DNA of 64,000 nt from Thermococcus sp. (GTDB taxonomy: Archaea > Methanobacteriota_B > Thermococci > Thermococcales > Thermococcaceae), in contig JALTBN010000091.1 in assembly GCA_027075325.1 (NCBI GenBank), positions 74,430 through 138,429 on the forward strand, in the 5' to 3' direction. A program made the translations under genes and the position numbers. Under the pieces are notes generated by a model. The model worked only from the letters and a program-made list of their open reading frames with translations. It was not told the origin of the DNA and ran no database searches. Shown here one piece after another: positions 7,094 through 16,162 of this stretch. Position 1 is the stretch's first letter. The number at the start of each line of letters is the position of its first letter.

Positions 7094-8311
7094 ATGGGTG
7101 TGCTCGGAGACGGAATAAGAAAAGCTATCGCATCCGTCCTCTTGATCGCTATCCCTGCAACGATGTTCGTCCACAGACACCTTTCACTCCCGTATGCAGG
7201 TTACCTCTTCAATCAAGATCAGGACTTTGAGATTTTTACGATAGCCGCTTTAATCTTCCTGATAATCTCCGCGGTCCTGGCCTTCGGCCACGCGAAGTGG
7301 GGAATAAGGGAACCCGGAATAACGATCTGGGACTTCGTGCGGCTCTTCCTGTCAAGGTACTTCGTCGGCGAGCTGACGACTTCCCTCTACGGCCTTCTCC
7401 TCTTCGTAATCTTCGCGGTTATACTCACCGCGTGGCTCCCCGACAGCGTTGAGGACCACAACGCCGGCTGGACCATCGGCTTAGTCTTTTACTTCATTGG
7501 AACGATACTAATAACGGCCTGGGTTTTTCCGCCGAGGGTTGAGAACGGATTAGACGATGGCAAACCAGTGCCGGTTGACTACCTGGTTTACGCACTCAGC
7601 GCCCCCAGAAACTGGAGCAGGGTTAAGGAGATAGAGTGCGAGAGGTTAAAGCTAAACCCCGAACCCCTAAACATACTCCCCCTGTACGTTTCAATGTACT
7701 ACCACCTCAATTCACCCGATTCAAAAGATGGAAAGCTCAAGGGTGTTTACCTTCTCATCACGAAGAAACACACTGAAAACGGCAAAAAAGAGGGAACCCA
7801 CGAAGACCAAACGGAACCCCACCCGCTGGAAAAAAACGTTAGAGAAGAACTCAGAGTTTTCCTGGAAAGGGCCTCTGAATGCCTCGGTGTCAGGTTCAAA
7901 GTCCACTGGCCCTGCGATGAACCGGAGTCAATCGGAAACGGAGAAAGGGAAGTTTTCATCAAGTTCGTCTACGTTGGGGATGGGAACAGAATTAAGGAAG
8001 TCTACCGGAGCATAGCCAACTCGGAGATAGAGCAGAGAATAGACGAGAGCCTTACTGGAAAGGAGGAAGTTTCCTTCCACATCACGGGTGGCACTGCCGC
8101 CATAAGCTCAGCCATGATACTCCATGCCATCAGGGGATCCGTCCACGCCGAATACGCGAAGCAGGGCGTCTTCAACGTGGAACCAATCGAGCTCCTCCAG
8201 AGGATAGACCTAAACATCTTCGACCTCGATCTGCTGGTTAGGGAGCTCAGGGACTACTTTGAGAGGCAGTATCAGAAAGAGCTCATAAAACAGAAGTGTG
8301 ATGGCAGCTGA
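7094..8311 (+). CDS. Membrane-anchored CARF protein, putative CRISPR ancillary effector
   Basis: The 405-residue protein has four hydrophobic helices near residues 11-27, 46-66, 96-115 and 126-146. A soluble domain from about 155 to the end follows. The motif VSFHITGGTAAISSAM at 326-341 matches the ligand-binding motif of CARF domains. No HEPN, PIN or other nuclease motif is seen. Membrane CARF proteins such as Cam1 (one helix, about 200 residues) are known to act on the membrane after binding cyclic oligoadenylate. This one is larger and has more helices. The SD GGTGGGA precedes the ATG. It is divergent from the CARF-PIN gene. The CARF call is moderately sure; a membrane-damaging role is inference. 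Confidence 0.72.
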   Translation: MGVLGDGIRKAIASVLLIAIPATMFVHRHLSLPYAGYLFNQDQDFEIFTIAALIFLIISAVLAFGHAKWGIREPGITIWDFVRLFLSRYFVGELTTSLYGLLLFVIFAVILTAWLPDSVEDHNAGWTIGLVFYFIGTILITAWVFPPRVENGLDDGKPVPVDYLVYALSAPRNWSRVKEIECERLKLNPEPLNILPLYVSMYYHLNSPDSKDGKLKGVYLLITKKHTENGKKEGTHEDQTEPHPLEKNVREELRVFLERASECLGVRFKVHWPCDEPESIGNGEREVFIKFVYVGDGNRIKEVYRSIANSEIEQRIDESLTGKEEVSFHITGGTAAISSAMILHAIRGSVHAEYAKQGVFNVEPIELLQRIDLNIFDLDLLVRELRDYFERQYQKELIKQKCDGS

Positions 8312-8353
8312 AGCTTTTTAAAAATCAACCCTAAAAATCTGGAGGGAATGACC

Positions 8354-9631
8354 ATGAAAGGAATCCTGGGTAATATCCTGGGCTTCGTACTCCTTGCCTC
8401 GGCCAGCTGGTGGTTTTTAACCGGTACCAACACCGATGAGATGAACTTCGCCGTTGCCATAGGTTACGTTCTCCTCATCTTCGCGTGGACCGATTACAGC
8501 CGTCTAATCATCCTCACCCCCTTCGCCTTTGCGGCCATGCTGGGCTTTTTCCTCGGCAACATCGATGGTATCGTCTACGCCGCTCCCACTGGACTTGTTT
8601 TCCTGCTCTTCGCCGCCCTGATGAGTTCCAACCACGAGAAGGCCGCCACGCTGACCTTTGTTGCATCCCTGCCCGTTGCACTGGTGAATTCCTACTATTA
8701 CCCTGCCGCAAGCCCCGTGGCCTGGGCGCTCGTGGGCCTTATGGTAGCGCTAATAGAACACGCGGCCATCGAGGAGATGGCAGAGGGCGACGTCTTCATT
8801 ATTCCGCTCTACTTCATGGTGCTAGGCCCGATGGCATTCATCCCCCTCGCCTTCCAGAACTTCACGGGGCTGACGCTCTACGAAAGAAAGAGTGAGAACG
8901 CCTACGTTTATCCCGTTGGCCCGGCAATGTTCGTGGTTTCGGTTCCACTCTTCCTGATGGTCGGCGACCTTATAGAGTCAAAAAGTTTACCAGAATGGCT
9001 CTTCTACAGCCACTTCCATGGGATCGAGCACCCCCTTCTCGGCATCATCGGTGCCTTCGCGGGATACTTCTTGATACCAATGGCAGTTCATGGGATGGAA
9101 GCTAGTGAAGGGAACGAACTCAACGATGAAACCGGCCGGTTCACGTCGGCGGGAGCCGTTATGGGACTCACCGCCGGGATCATTGGGGGACTGGTCTCGA
9201 TGGCCATCATGGGGCTCATCGGTATTTACCTAGACGAACTCGGGTACAAGTACCTCGCAGACGTTTTTGTGCTCCTGGCTCTGGGTGCGCTGTTTTTTGG
9301 AGGTTTTGCAGCGTTCGCTCTGTTTTCCAGGCTGCACTACGAGGGCAGAAGCTCAATAGACCCGGTGTTATGGGTCTGGGGACTGAACCTGGTGGCGGCT
9401 CTCCTATCGCTCTTCCTACTGCCAACCGCGTGGGAGACCTTTCCCGATGGAAGAATTCCCGCCCTCGCCACCGGTCTCACGCTGGTATTTCTTTTCTATC
9501 TAACACTGAAGAAAGGAGAAAATCTGACCCTTATCAACAGATTGTGGGTCACAACGCTCCTGATCTCGGCTTTCCTTGCCGGCACCTGGGCGGGCTTCAA
9601 CCTCTGGTGGATGTTCTACAAATCCTCCTGA
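8354..9631 (+). CDS. Polytopic membrane protein of unknown function beside the CARF gene
   Basis: About 425 residues, almost entirely hydrophobic, with roughly 11-13 predicted transmembrane helices. Short loops include HGIEHPLLG and a glycine-rich GLTAGIIGGLVS. I do not recognise a family and see no transporter signature. The ATG at 8354 is preferred over 8348 because GGAGG at 8341-8345 is correctly spaced. It starts 42 bp after the membrane CARF gene. GCTTTTTAAAAAT just after that gene could be its own TATA box, so co-regulation is likely but a single operon is not certain. Confidence 0.75.
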   Translation: MKGILGNILGFVLLASASWWFLTGTNTDEMNFAVAIGYVLLIFAWTDYSRLIILTPFAFAAMLGFFLGNIDGIVYAAPTGLVFLLFAALMSSNHEKAATLTFVASLPVALVNSYYYPAASPVAWALVGLMVALIEHAAIEEMAEGDVFIIPLYFMVLGPMAFIPLAFQNFTGLTLYERKSENAYVYPVGPAMFVVSVPLFLMVGDLIESKSLPEWLFYSHFHGIEHPLLGIIGAFAGYFLIPMAVHGMEASEGNELNDETGRFTSAGAVMGLTAGIIGGLVSMAIMGLIGIYLDELGYKYLADVFVLLALGALFFGGFAAFALFSRLHYEGRSSIDPVLWVWGLNLVAALLSLFLLPTAWETFPDGRIPALATGLTLVFLFYLTLKKGENLTLINRLWVTTLLISAFLAGTWAGFNLWWMFYKSS

Positions 9632-9724
9632 ATTATTTTTAACACGCTCAAAACCCATAATCCAGAGGTCTCCGTTGTTCAAATGCAAAGTCAACCGCAG
9701 AATCAGATGAAAAAACAGAGAAAA

Positions 9725-10549
9725 CTAGAGATCCCTCAGCTTCCGAACCTTTCCCCCCTTAATGTCCACGTAGCCTTCCTTCTCAAGGAAGCGGAGGAGT
9801 TCGTCCATTGACTCCTTAGTTGCATGAACGACGAGGCTTCCCTTCTCAGTTGGAATCTCAAGGGGCATGGCGCGGAGGAACGTTTTCTCCAGGCCCTCAA
9901 GGTCCATCTTCCCCGTACCGAGGGCGTTCAGAACTTCGCTGGCAAGGATGGCCCGTCCGATTAAGGCGAAGTAGACCTTCAAAACGTAGTCCTCGGGGAA
10001 ATACTTACCCGCTATCGAGCCCAGAGCGTTAATGCGCCCTATGTCCAGCTCCAGTATCTCGAACTCATACTCAGCAACCAAGTCGGTGAAAACAAACTGC
10101 TTAACGGCCTCAGGCAGCTTTTCAGGATCCGTAACGAGCTCGAAGGGAAACTTAAACTGGAAGCGCACGCCGGCGACATCGGCCCCCTCGCGGAGCTTCA
10201 GCCGCTCGCCCTCGGACTCTACGACCCCACCGCGGAAGAGCTGGTCGATGATATCTGCCACCCACGGGCCCTCGTTCAGGAGCTCCCCGAAGTCTGCACC
10301 TTCCTTCAGATGCTCAAGGATGTGATAAAGGCTCTCCTTGAACGAGTTGTAGCCCTCCATAACCGCGGCGGAATCAACGCCATCGAGTTCCTTCAGGATA
10401 GCACCTATCTCATCCAGCGTTCCCTCGACAAAGTAGCCCACAAAGGCCTCGTATGATGGTCTGCTTTTCACCTCAAACCTGATACCCGCGCTCTTCAGCT
10501 CCCCGGTGAGGGCTTCCTTGACCGCAAGATTCTTCGTTGCCAGCCTCAT
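9725..10549 (-). CDS. Conserved hypothetical protein
   Basis: A 274-residue soluble protein that I do not recognise. The N-terminal part (MRLATKNLAVKEALTGELKS) is followed by alpha/beta sequence, and residues 240-274 resemble a small winged-helix or wHTH-like tail (SMDELLRFLEKEGYVDIKGG). No membrane helix or signal peptide is seen. The ATG has a GGTGG-type site upstream. It is convergent with the preceding membrane gene and divergent from the Sm-like gene at 10,610. DNA binding by the tail is only a guess. Confidence 0.7.
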   Translation of the reverse strand: MRLATKNLAVKEALTGELKSAGIRFEVKSRPSYEAFVGYFVEGTLDEIGAILKELDGVDSAAVMEGYNSFKESLYHILEHLKEGADFGELLNEGPWVADIIDQLFRGGVVESEGERLKLREGADVAGVRFQFKFPFELVTDPEKLPEAVKQFVFTDLVAEYEFEILELDIGRINALGSIAGKYFPEDYVLKVYFALIGRAILASEVLNALGTGKMDLEGLEKTFLRAMPLEIPTEKGSLVVHATKESMDELLRFLEKEGYVDIKGGKVRKLRDL

Positions 10550-10609
10550 TCATACCACCGGGGGAGAAACGCTAAAAAGCCTTATAGGGTTTTGGTTTTG
10601 GGTGGGAAT

Positions 10610-10825
10610 ATGAGCGAGAAACAGTATCTCCTCGACAAAACCCTTGAGAGATGGAAGGGAAAGAGAATAGCCGTTGGAATAGGCAGTGACGCGAGCTTTT
10701 CCGGGTTTCTCGAAGATTTTGATGAGGAGGTAATCCTCTTAAAGGAGGTTACTGACTACGCCGGAAACAAAGCTAAGGAGCTCGTGGTGAAGATAGACGA
10801 CGTTAACTGGATAACCCTCCTGTGA
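10610..10825 (+). CDS. Small LSm/Sm-like domain protein
   Basis: The 71-residue protein matches the Sm fold: KRIAVGIGSDASFSGFLEDFDEEVILL looks like Sm1 strands 1-3 and KELVVKIDDVNWITLL like the closing strands. It is a second, more divergent Sm protein besides the one at 52,892. The ATG at 10610 is chosen over a TTG at 10592. A TATA box (CTTATAGG, 10581-10588) lies only about 22-29 bp upstream, implying a nearly leaderless transcript. mobB follows 9 bp downstream, so the two are probably co-transcribed. An RNA-related role is inferred from the fold. Confidence 0.7.
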   Translation: MSEKQYLLDKTLERWKGKRIAVGIGSDASFSGFLEDFDEEVILLKEVTDYAGNKAKELVVKIDDVNWITLL

Positions 10826-10834
10826 GGTGTTCCT

Positions 10835-11569
10835 ATGCGGGGGGTTGCTTTCGTAGGCTACAAGAAGAGCGGAAAAACCACAACCGTGGAAGCTGTCGCG
10901 AAGGTCCTTAAGGAGCGCGGCTACCGCGTCGCTATAGCGAAGAGCATGCACGCCGATTTTGACAGGGAAGGAACGGACACCTGGCGGTTTTCCAGGGTTG
11001 CTGACTCGGTTCTCGTCCGGGCGAATGATACTGATGCCCTCCTCTTCAAGGCTAAGGACATCAACGCCCTTTTCTCAATGGTCTCCGCAGATTTTCTGCT
11101 CATGGAAGGCTTCAAATCAGCCCAGCACGTGCCAAGGGTAGTATGTGCCAGAAACGCGGAGGAGGTAGAGGAGCTCAACAACGGCCTGGCCATAGCGGTG
11201 AGCGGCATCGTGGCCTCCAGCGGGTTAACAGAGGTCGAAGGGCTCCCGGTCATTGACGCGACCAGAGAGCCCGAAAAACTGGCTGACATCGTGGAAAAGC
11301 GGGCGTTCATGCTCCCCAACATAGACTGCGGGCTCTGCGGGTTTAACTGCTCCCAGATGGCGAGGATGATAGTCAGCGGTGAGAAAACCGTTAAAGACTG
11401 CGTTGTTCTAAGCCAGAAACCAAAAGTTACAGTGAAGATAGACGGTCAGGTTCTCCCGATGAAGGACTGGGTTCAGGAGCTCGTTGAGAAAACTGTAAAA
11501 GGAATGCTGTCGGCGATGAAGGGCTATCATGAGGGAAGGCGGATCGAGATAGTAATAAGAGATGACTGA
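10835..11569 (+). CDS. mobB: Molybdopterin-guanine dinucleotide biosynthesis protein MobB
   Basis: MobB is a GTP-binding partner in attaching nucleotide to molybdopterin or tungstopterin, relevant to tungsten enzymes of Thermococcales. The P-loop is GYKKSGKTTT at residues 8-17. DFLLMEGFK is the Walker B region. The C-terminal third adds a cysteine cluster, DCGLCGFNCSQM with a further DC downstream, resembling a 4Fe-4S motif found fused to some archaeal MobB proteins. The SD GAGGTG precedes the ATG. It is probably co-transcribed with the Sm-like gene upstream. Confidence 0.9.
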   Translation: MRGVAFVGYKKSGKTTTVEAVAKVLKERGYRVAIAKSMHADFDREGTDTWRFSRVADSVLVRANDTDALLFKAKDINALFSMVSADFLLMEGFKSAQHVPRVVCARNAEEVEELNNGLAIAVSGIVASSGLTEVEGLPVIDATREPEKLADIVEKRAFMLPNIDCGLCGFNCSQMARMIVSGEKTVKDCVVLSQKPKVTVKIDGQVLPMKDWVQELVEKTVKGMLSAMKGYHEGRRIEIVIRDD

Positions 11570-11904
11570 TCTCCACCCCCCTTAAATCGCGAGGTTTCAA
11601 AGAAGAATATAAGCCGTGTTTAATACTTGAAGTAGTCAATCAAATGCGCCTCTATACAATCTTCTTTCTAAATGTAAAGATTCATTGGGAGATTAAACGG
11701 TACATATAATGGGAGTATTGGAAAAGGTAATGGGTTTTCCGAAAAAATTTCAGGAAAAAGGGGCAGAATATGCATGTATTTATGGTTTACAGGGCCGTAA
11801 AAGTTTACAACCGTAAAGTATATAACGGAGCACCTAGATATAAATGTTCTGAGATGCACTTTAGAATATTTGAATGAACATAAATGATGAATGAGGTGAA
11901 GAAA
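11570..11904 (+). promoter_or_regulatory. Upstream region of the TAXI-TRAP operon with tandem inverted repeats
   Basis: The AT-rich gap contains TTTAC at 11786-11790, GTAAA at 11797-11801, TTTAC at 11804-11808 and GTAAA at 11813-11817. These form two adjacent inverted repeats (gaps of 6 and 4 bp). They directly abut a TATA box, GTATATAACG, at 11818-11827. A second TATA-like AGATATAAAT lies near 11833-11842. This looks like a regulator binding site for the transporter operon. No gene is seen in the gap. Confidence 0.6.
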
Positions 11905-12936
11905 ATGAAAATGAAGGCCATTGGTATCGTGGCCATTTTGGTGTTTGCCCTCGTGGCCAGCGGTTGCATTGGTGGAGGAGGTACAAGTTCTTCAACGACC
12001 GGAAGCCAGAGCCAGACCAGCTCCTCTAAATACACAGGGGAGATAACTCTCTACACCGGCGGAACCAGCGGTGTGTACTACCCGCTCGGATCAAAATATG
12101 CACAGCTTCTTGAGAAAGCAGGCATAAACGCAAAGGCGGTTACCAGCGGTGCCAGCGTCTCGAATGCCCAGGCAATCGGAAAGGGCGATGCCCAGGCTGC
12201 CATCATGCAGAACGATGTGGCGTATTACGCTTACAACGGGCTCTATATGTTCAATGGAAAAGCCATTAAAAAGCTCCGCGGTGTCGCCGCCCTCTACCCT
12301 GAGACCGTTCAGTTCGTCGTCAGGGCCGACAGCGACATAAAGAGCCTGCAGGACCTTAAGGGGAAGAAAGTCGCCATCGGTGCCCCCGGAAGCGGTACCG
12401 CCGTCGCTGCAGAGCAGATACTCAAGGCAGCGGGCGTATGGGACAGCATCCAGAAGGTCAACCAGAAGTTCAGCCAGGCTGCCCAGGCCCTCAAGCTCGG
12501 TCAGATTGATGCGGCGGTTATAGTCTCCGGAGCCCCGACCCCGGCCATCACTGAGATAGCCGTTAACACCCCGGTCAGGGTTCTCCCCATATCAGATGAC
12601 ATACTCAACAAGCTCAAGAACGAGGGTTACATCTTCTACGTAAGGCAGAACCTCCCGAAGGACACGTACAAGGGCATGACCGAGGACACCCCAACTGTTG
12701 CTGTTAAGGCTATCCTCGTAGTGAGCGCCGACCTCCCCGACAGCGTGGTTTACGACATGACAAAGGTCCTCTTCGACAACGTCGATGCCCTCCGCGCGGT
12801 TCACGCCAAAGCCAAGTACATCAGCCTCCAGACTGCCCTCGACGGTATGAGCATACCCCTCCACCCAGGCGCGGCCAAGTACTACGAGGAGAAGGGAATG
12901 ACCATACCCGACAAGATCAAGCCGCCCAGCGGGTGA
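11905..12936 (+). CDS. TAXI-family TRAP transporter substrate-binding lipoprotein
   Basis: The extracellular receptor of a TRAP secondary transporter. The N-terminus has a short charged stretch, a hydrophobic segment and a lipobox (ASGCIGGGG) near residue 20, then a Ser/Thr/Gln-rich linker. The TAXI signature GGTSGVYYPLG follows at about residue 52. The 343-residue length fits. The ATG at 11905 is chosen because GAGGTG at 11894-11899 precedes it; earlier ATGs at 11884 and 11887 lack an SD. It is first in a three-gene operon with DUF1850 and the fused permease. Substrates of this family include glutamate-like or dicarboxylic acids; here the substrate is unknown. Confidence 0.93.
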   Translation: MKMKAIGIVAILVFALVASGCIGGGGTSSSTTGSQSQTSSSKYTGEITLYTGGTSGVYYPLGSKYAQLLEKAGINAKAVTSGASVSNAQAIGKGDAQAAIMQNDVAYYAYNGLYMFNGKAIKKLRGVAALYPETVQFVVRADSDIKSLQDLKGKKVAIGAPGSGTAVAAEQILKAAGVWDSIQKVNQKFSQAAQALKLGQIDAAVIVSGAPTPAITEIAVNTPVRVLPISDDILNKLKNEGYIFYVRQNLPKDTYKGMTEDTPTVAVKAILVVSADLPDSVVYDMTKVLFDNVDALRAVHAKAKYISLQTALDGMSIPLHPGAAKYYEEKGMTIPDKIKPPSG

Positions 12937-13388
12937 GGCTTTTGAAAAAAGCCTTTCTTTTCTTTTTGATTGCCGTTCTGGCTGTTTTGGTTTTTCCGGT
13001 TAATGTCCTTTCAATTCACGATGACGATACTTCGTACGTCACGAGGCTGGGCACGGTCAGGGTTACCATAGAATACAACCACAGCGTTGAGCACAGCGAG
13101 GTGATAGAGATACTGACTGTCAACTCCAGCGGGATGTACGTTAGAAAGATGCTCTGGAGCGACTTCGGGGCGGGCCTGCCCGAGGACATCCAGGGGATGG
13201 AAGACGGAATGTACTACAAGGACGTTGACCAGTACCTTGGAAAAAGCCTGGACTACTGGTTCATCCCATTCAACAGGGCCAAAGTTATGGTGAACGGACG
13301 GCTCGTGGTCGCCCCAAAGCACGCCGAACTCGTGAAGTTTAGAATCAGAAGATGCCCTCTCATAATGGTTCTCCTAAGGAGGTGTTGA
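12933..13388 (+). CDS. DUF1850 protein of the TAXI-TRAP operon
   Basis: About 151 residues with an N-terminal hydrophobic signal or anchor (LFFLIAVLAVLVFPVNVLS). The domain that follows includes VTIEYNHSVEHSEVIEI, which fits DUF1850 proteins encoded beside TAXI TRAP genes. Its role there is unknown. The GTG at 12933 overlaps the stop of the binding-protein gene, and a TTG at 12942 is an alternative start. The permease gene begins 3 bp after its stop. Confidence 0.85.
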   Translation: MRLLKKAFLFFLIAVLAVLVFPVNVLSIHDDDTSYVTRLGTVRVTIEYNHSVEHSEVIEILTVNSSGMYVRKMLWSDFGAGLPEDIQGMEDGMYYKDVDQYLGKSLDYWFIPFNRAKVMVNGRLVVAPKHAELVKFRIRRCPLIMVLLRRC

Positions 13389-13391
13389 CAG

Positions 13392-15701
13392 ATGGGAGAA
13401 GAGCTGGATAAGGCTGACATAGAAAAAGTGGAGGAGATAATAGAGAGAACGCGCAAACTACCGCCCGGACTCGAAAAGATAGTCACCGCCGCAGCCATCC
13501 TAATCGGGCTGTACGAAATACTCTTCATATTCAACTTCAACGGCACACTTTATACAATGTTCTCAAAGATGGGAATCAAAATCTCCGCGCTCCTGTACAC
13601 TTTCCAGACCCAGCAGGGTGAAGCGTTCGTTCTCGCCATGATACTCCTGATAGCGTTCCTTCTGTATCCAATAAAGAGAACGAAGGGACACCTCGAAAAG
13701 GTGGAATGGCACGACTGGGTCTTTATAGCCCTCTCACTGATATCCATGTTCTACCTGTTCTTCAGGTATCCAAGCTACGCCGAGTACGCAATGACCTACG
13801 ACCGGGACATATTCTTCGCTCTGCTGGCGATACTCGTCGTCCTTGAGGCGACCAGAAGGGTCATAGGCTGGGTGCTGCCGGCCGTCGTCCTCGTGTTCCT
13901 CGGGTATGCCATATACAACATACACTTCAACTGGCTGGTGTTCACGGAGCACATGTACCTTGCCAGCGAGGGACTGTTCGCCACGCCCCTGTACGTTATG
14001 ACGATATACGTGTTTGCGTTCATATTCTTCGGGGCGTTCCTGCTGAAGATAGGCATCAGCGATTACATAACGGAGTTCATGATAACGGTCTTCGGCACGA
14101 GACCGGGGGGACCAGCAAAGTCCGCAGTTATAGCGAGCGCCCTCATGGGGACTGTGAGCGGCTCCAGCGTCGCCAACGTCCTGACAACGGGAACCTTCAC
14201 AATACCCCTCATGAAGAAGGCGGGTTACCCACCGGAGATAGCCGGTGCCGTTGAACCTGTATCCTCAACGGGCGGTCAGCTCATGCCGCCGATCATGGGT
14301 GCCGCAGCTTTCATAATGGCAGAGTTTCTGGGGATTCCGTATAACAAGATAATAATAGCCGCCGTCATACCAGCCCTCGTTTACTACTCTGGGGTCTACC
14401 TTTTCATCGACAGGGAAACCAAAAAGCTGGGTCTCAAGGGCATGCCCCGCGAGCACTTCAAGGACATCAGATACTTCCTGAGAAAGAGCTACATCCTCCT
14501 GCCGATAGCGGTCATCACCGTTGCTCTGGTATGGGGAATCCCCGCACACATATCGGCAATTTCCTCGCTGGGCGTTGCCATATGGGTGGCGTGGATTTCC
14601 AAGGACGACATCCCGGGAAGTGAGGCGCTGTACGTAGCAGTTGCGTTAATCTCGACGTTCCTCATGTTCCAGGGCAAGGGTACGGCGATAATAAGCGCGG
14701 ATCTTCTTGTGCTGATGTCGATTGTCCTCATAGGCCTCGCGGCGGCAAGAAAGCTGGCGTACTTCAACGAGAAGCTCTACATCAGCCTCCTCTTCATGCT
14801 CTTCGTGGCATTCACTCAGTACATAGGGATGAACAGAGAAAACATACTCCTACTGACTGGAATCCTCGGCATCGTCTTCTCCCTCATAGTGGGCTACATC
14901 TCCAAGACTAGGGACGGAAAGGTGATGTACGCCGCAACGTATGAGTCAATGATAGAAGCGGGTAAAACGAGTACCGCCGTCATGCTGGCCGCTGCAAGTG
15001 CAGGCCTCATCCAGGGTTCCCTGACAATAACGGGGCTGGCGTCATCCTTGGGCTACAAGATGGCATCGTTCACCGAGGGCAACCTCTGGCTCCTGCTCAT
15101 TATCACAATGATATTCAGCCTTATCCTTGGAATGGGAGTGCCGACGACGGCCAACTATATCATAACCTCGCTTGTAATGGCACCTGCAATATACGCAGCG
15201 GTCTCAAACCTGGCACCCTATGACCAGCCAGTTCCGGGCTTCAGCACGGCCATAGCGCTTCTCGCGGCCCACTTCTTCGTGTTCTACTTCGGAATCCTTG
15301 CGGACATAACCCCACCCGTGGCACTGGCGAGTTACGCAGGTTCAGCCCTTGCCGGCGGAGACTTCTGGAAGACAGCAATGAACGCCGTCAGGTACGCAGT
15401 AGCGGGATACATCGGTCCGTACATCTACTTCACCCACCCCGAGATGTTCATCATAACTGTAAAGCACTGGACTCTCATGACGACGGTCCAGGTGATATAC
15501 GACCTCGGAGCAACGTTGCTCGTGATGTACCTGCTGTCAATAGCCCTCACAGGATGGTTCGGAAAGCACCTCAGAAAAGATGTTAGAGGAATTACCGGCC
15601 TGGTGGGGCTCCTCTCCGCCACACTGAACCCGATCATCGTGGGGGCTGGCGTGGTAACCGTTGTTGGGCTTAAACTTTTCGGGGAGAAGCTGGGCAGCTG
15701 A
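13392..15701 (+). CDS. TRAP transporter fused permease (small and large subunits)
   Basis: This 769-residue integral membrane protein joins the 4-helix DctQ-like and 12-helix DctM-like parts into one chain, as usual for TAXI-type TRAP systems. Conserved DctM-like segments include GTVSGSSVANVLTTGTFTIP, EPVSSTGGQLMPPIMGA and GMGVPTTANYI. It imports substrate delivered by the lipoprotein, using an ion gradient. The SD GGAGGTG precedes the ATG. It is last in the operon, which ends with a T-rich run after 15,701. Confidence 0.95.
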   Translation: MGEELDKADIEKVEEIIERTRKLPPGLEKIVTAAAILIGLYEILFIFNFNGTLYTMFSKMGIKISALLYTFQTQQGEAFVLAMILLIAFLLYPIKRTKGHLEKVEWHDWVFIALSLISMFYLFFRYPSYAEYAMTYDRDIFFALLAILVVLEATRRVIGWVLPAVVLVFLGYAIYNIHFNWLVFTEHMYLASEGLFATPLYVMTIYVFAFIFFGAFLLKIGISDYITEFMITVFGTRPGGPAKSAVIASALMGTVSGSSVANVLTTGTFTIPLMKKAGYPPEIAGAVEPVSSTGGQLMPPIMGAAAFIMAEFLGIPYNKIIIAAVIPALVYYSGVYLFIDRETKKLGLKGMPREHFKDIRYFLRKSYILLPIAVITVALVWGIPAHISAISSLGVAIWVAWISKDDIPGSEALYVAVALISTFLMFQGKGTAIISADLLVLMSIVLIGLAAARKLAYFNEKLYISLLFMLFVAFTQYIGMNRENILLLTGILGIVFSLIVGYISKTRDGKVMYAATYESMIEAGKTSTAVMLAAASAGLIQGSLTITGLASSLGYKMASFTEGNLWLLLIITMIFSLILGMGVPTTANYIITSLVMAPAIYAAVSNLAPYDQPVPGFSTAIALLAAHFFVFYFGILADITPPVALASYAGSALAGGDFWKTAMNAVRYAVAGYIGPYIYFTHPEMFIITVKHWTLMTTVQVIYDLGATLLVMYLLSIALTGWFGKHLRKDVRGITGLVGLLSATLNPIIVGAGVVTVVGLKLFGEKLGS

Positions 15702-15844
15702 ATCTCCCTTTATTTTTATCCTTTTCGTTCCCTAAGCTCGTTATCTGCCTATCAACCAAAGTTCATGTTTATTGACTAAATGACAGATTTCACCCCATTA
15801 AATTTATAAGCGATTGTCATCTTGATGAAAGAGCTGGGGATACC

Positions 15845-15994
15845 ATGAGGTGGGCGGTGAGACTCCACGGTGGGGAGAACCACGGGAAGGAGATAGTGTT
15901 CGAGGCGGAAGACGCCGACCATGCCAGGAGAATTGCCGTGCGGGAACTCAGGGAGAACAACGCGATGGTCTTCGAGCTTGAGAAACTTGACTGA
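15845..15994 (+). CDS. Small 49-residue conserved-looking protein (copy 1 of a pair)
   Basis: The frame begins MRWAVRLHGGENHGKEIV and ends FELEKLD. A TATA box (AATTTATAAGC, about 15799-15809) and a GCTGGGG site precede the ATG. A predicted beta-alpha-beta pattern and the segment EAEDADHARRIAVRELRENN resemble the neighbour at 16,163, suggesting an old duplication. Function unknown. Being so short, it might be missed by automatic annotation. Confidence 0.65.
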   Translation: MRWAVRLHGGENHGKEIVFEAEDADHARRIAVRELRENNAMVFELEKLD

Positions 15995-16162
15995 CCTTTC
16001 TTTCCAATCCCCATGAACACACATATTCTAATGTACGTTTCAGTTCATTTTAGTATCAAGAATCCACAGAATTTTCGTTCATTGATGTACATTAAATATC
16101 AGTAAAGCTTTTAAAAGTTACGCAGGGTATTTCACTCAAAGTGATACATTGGAGGTGGTACC

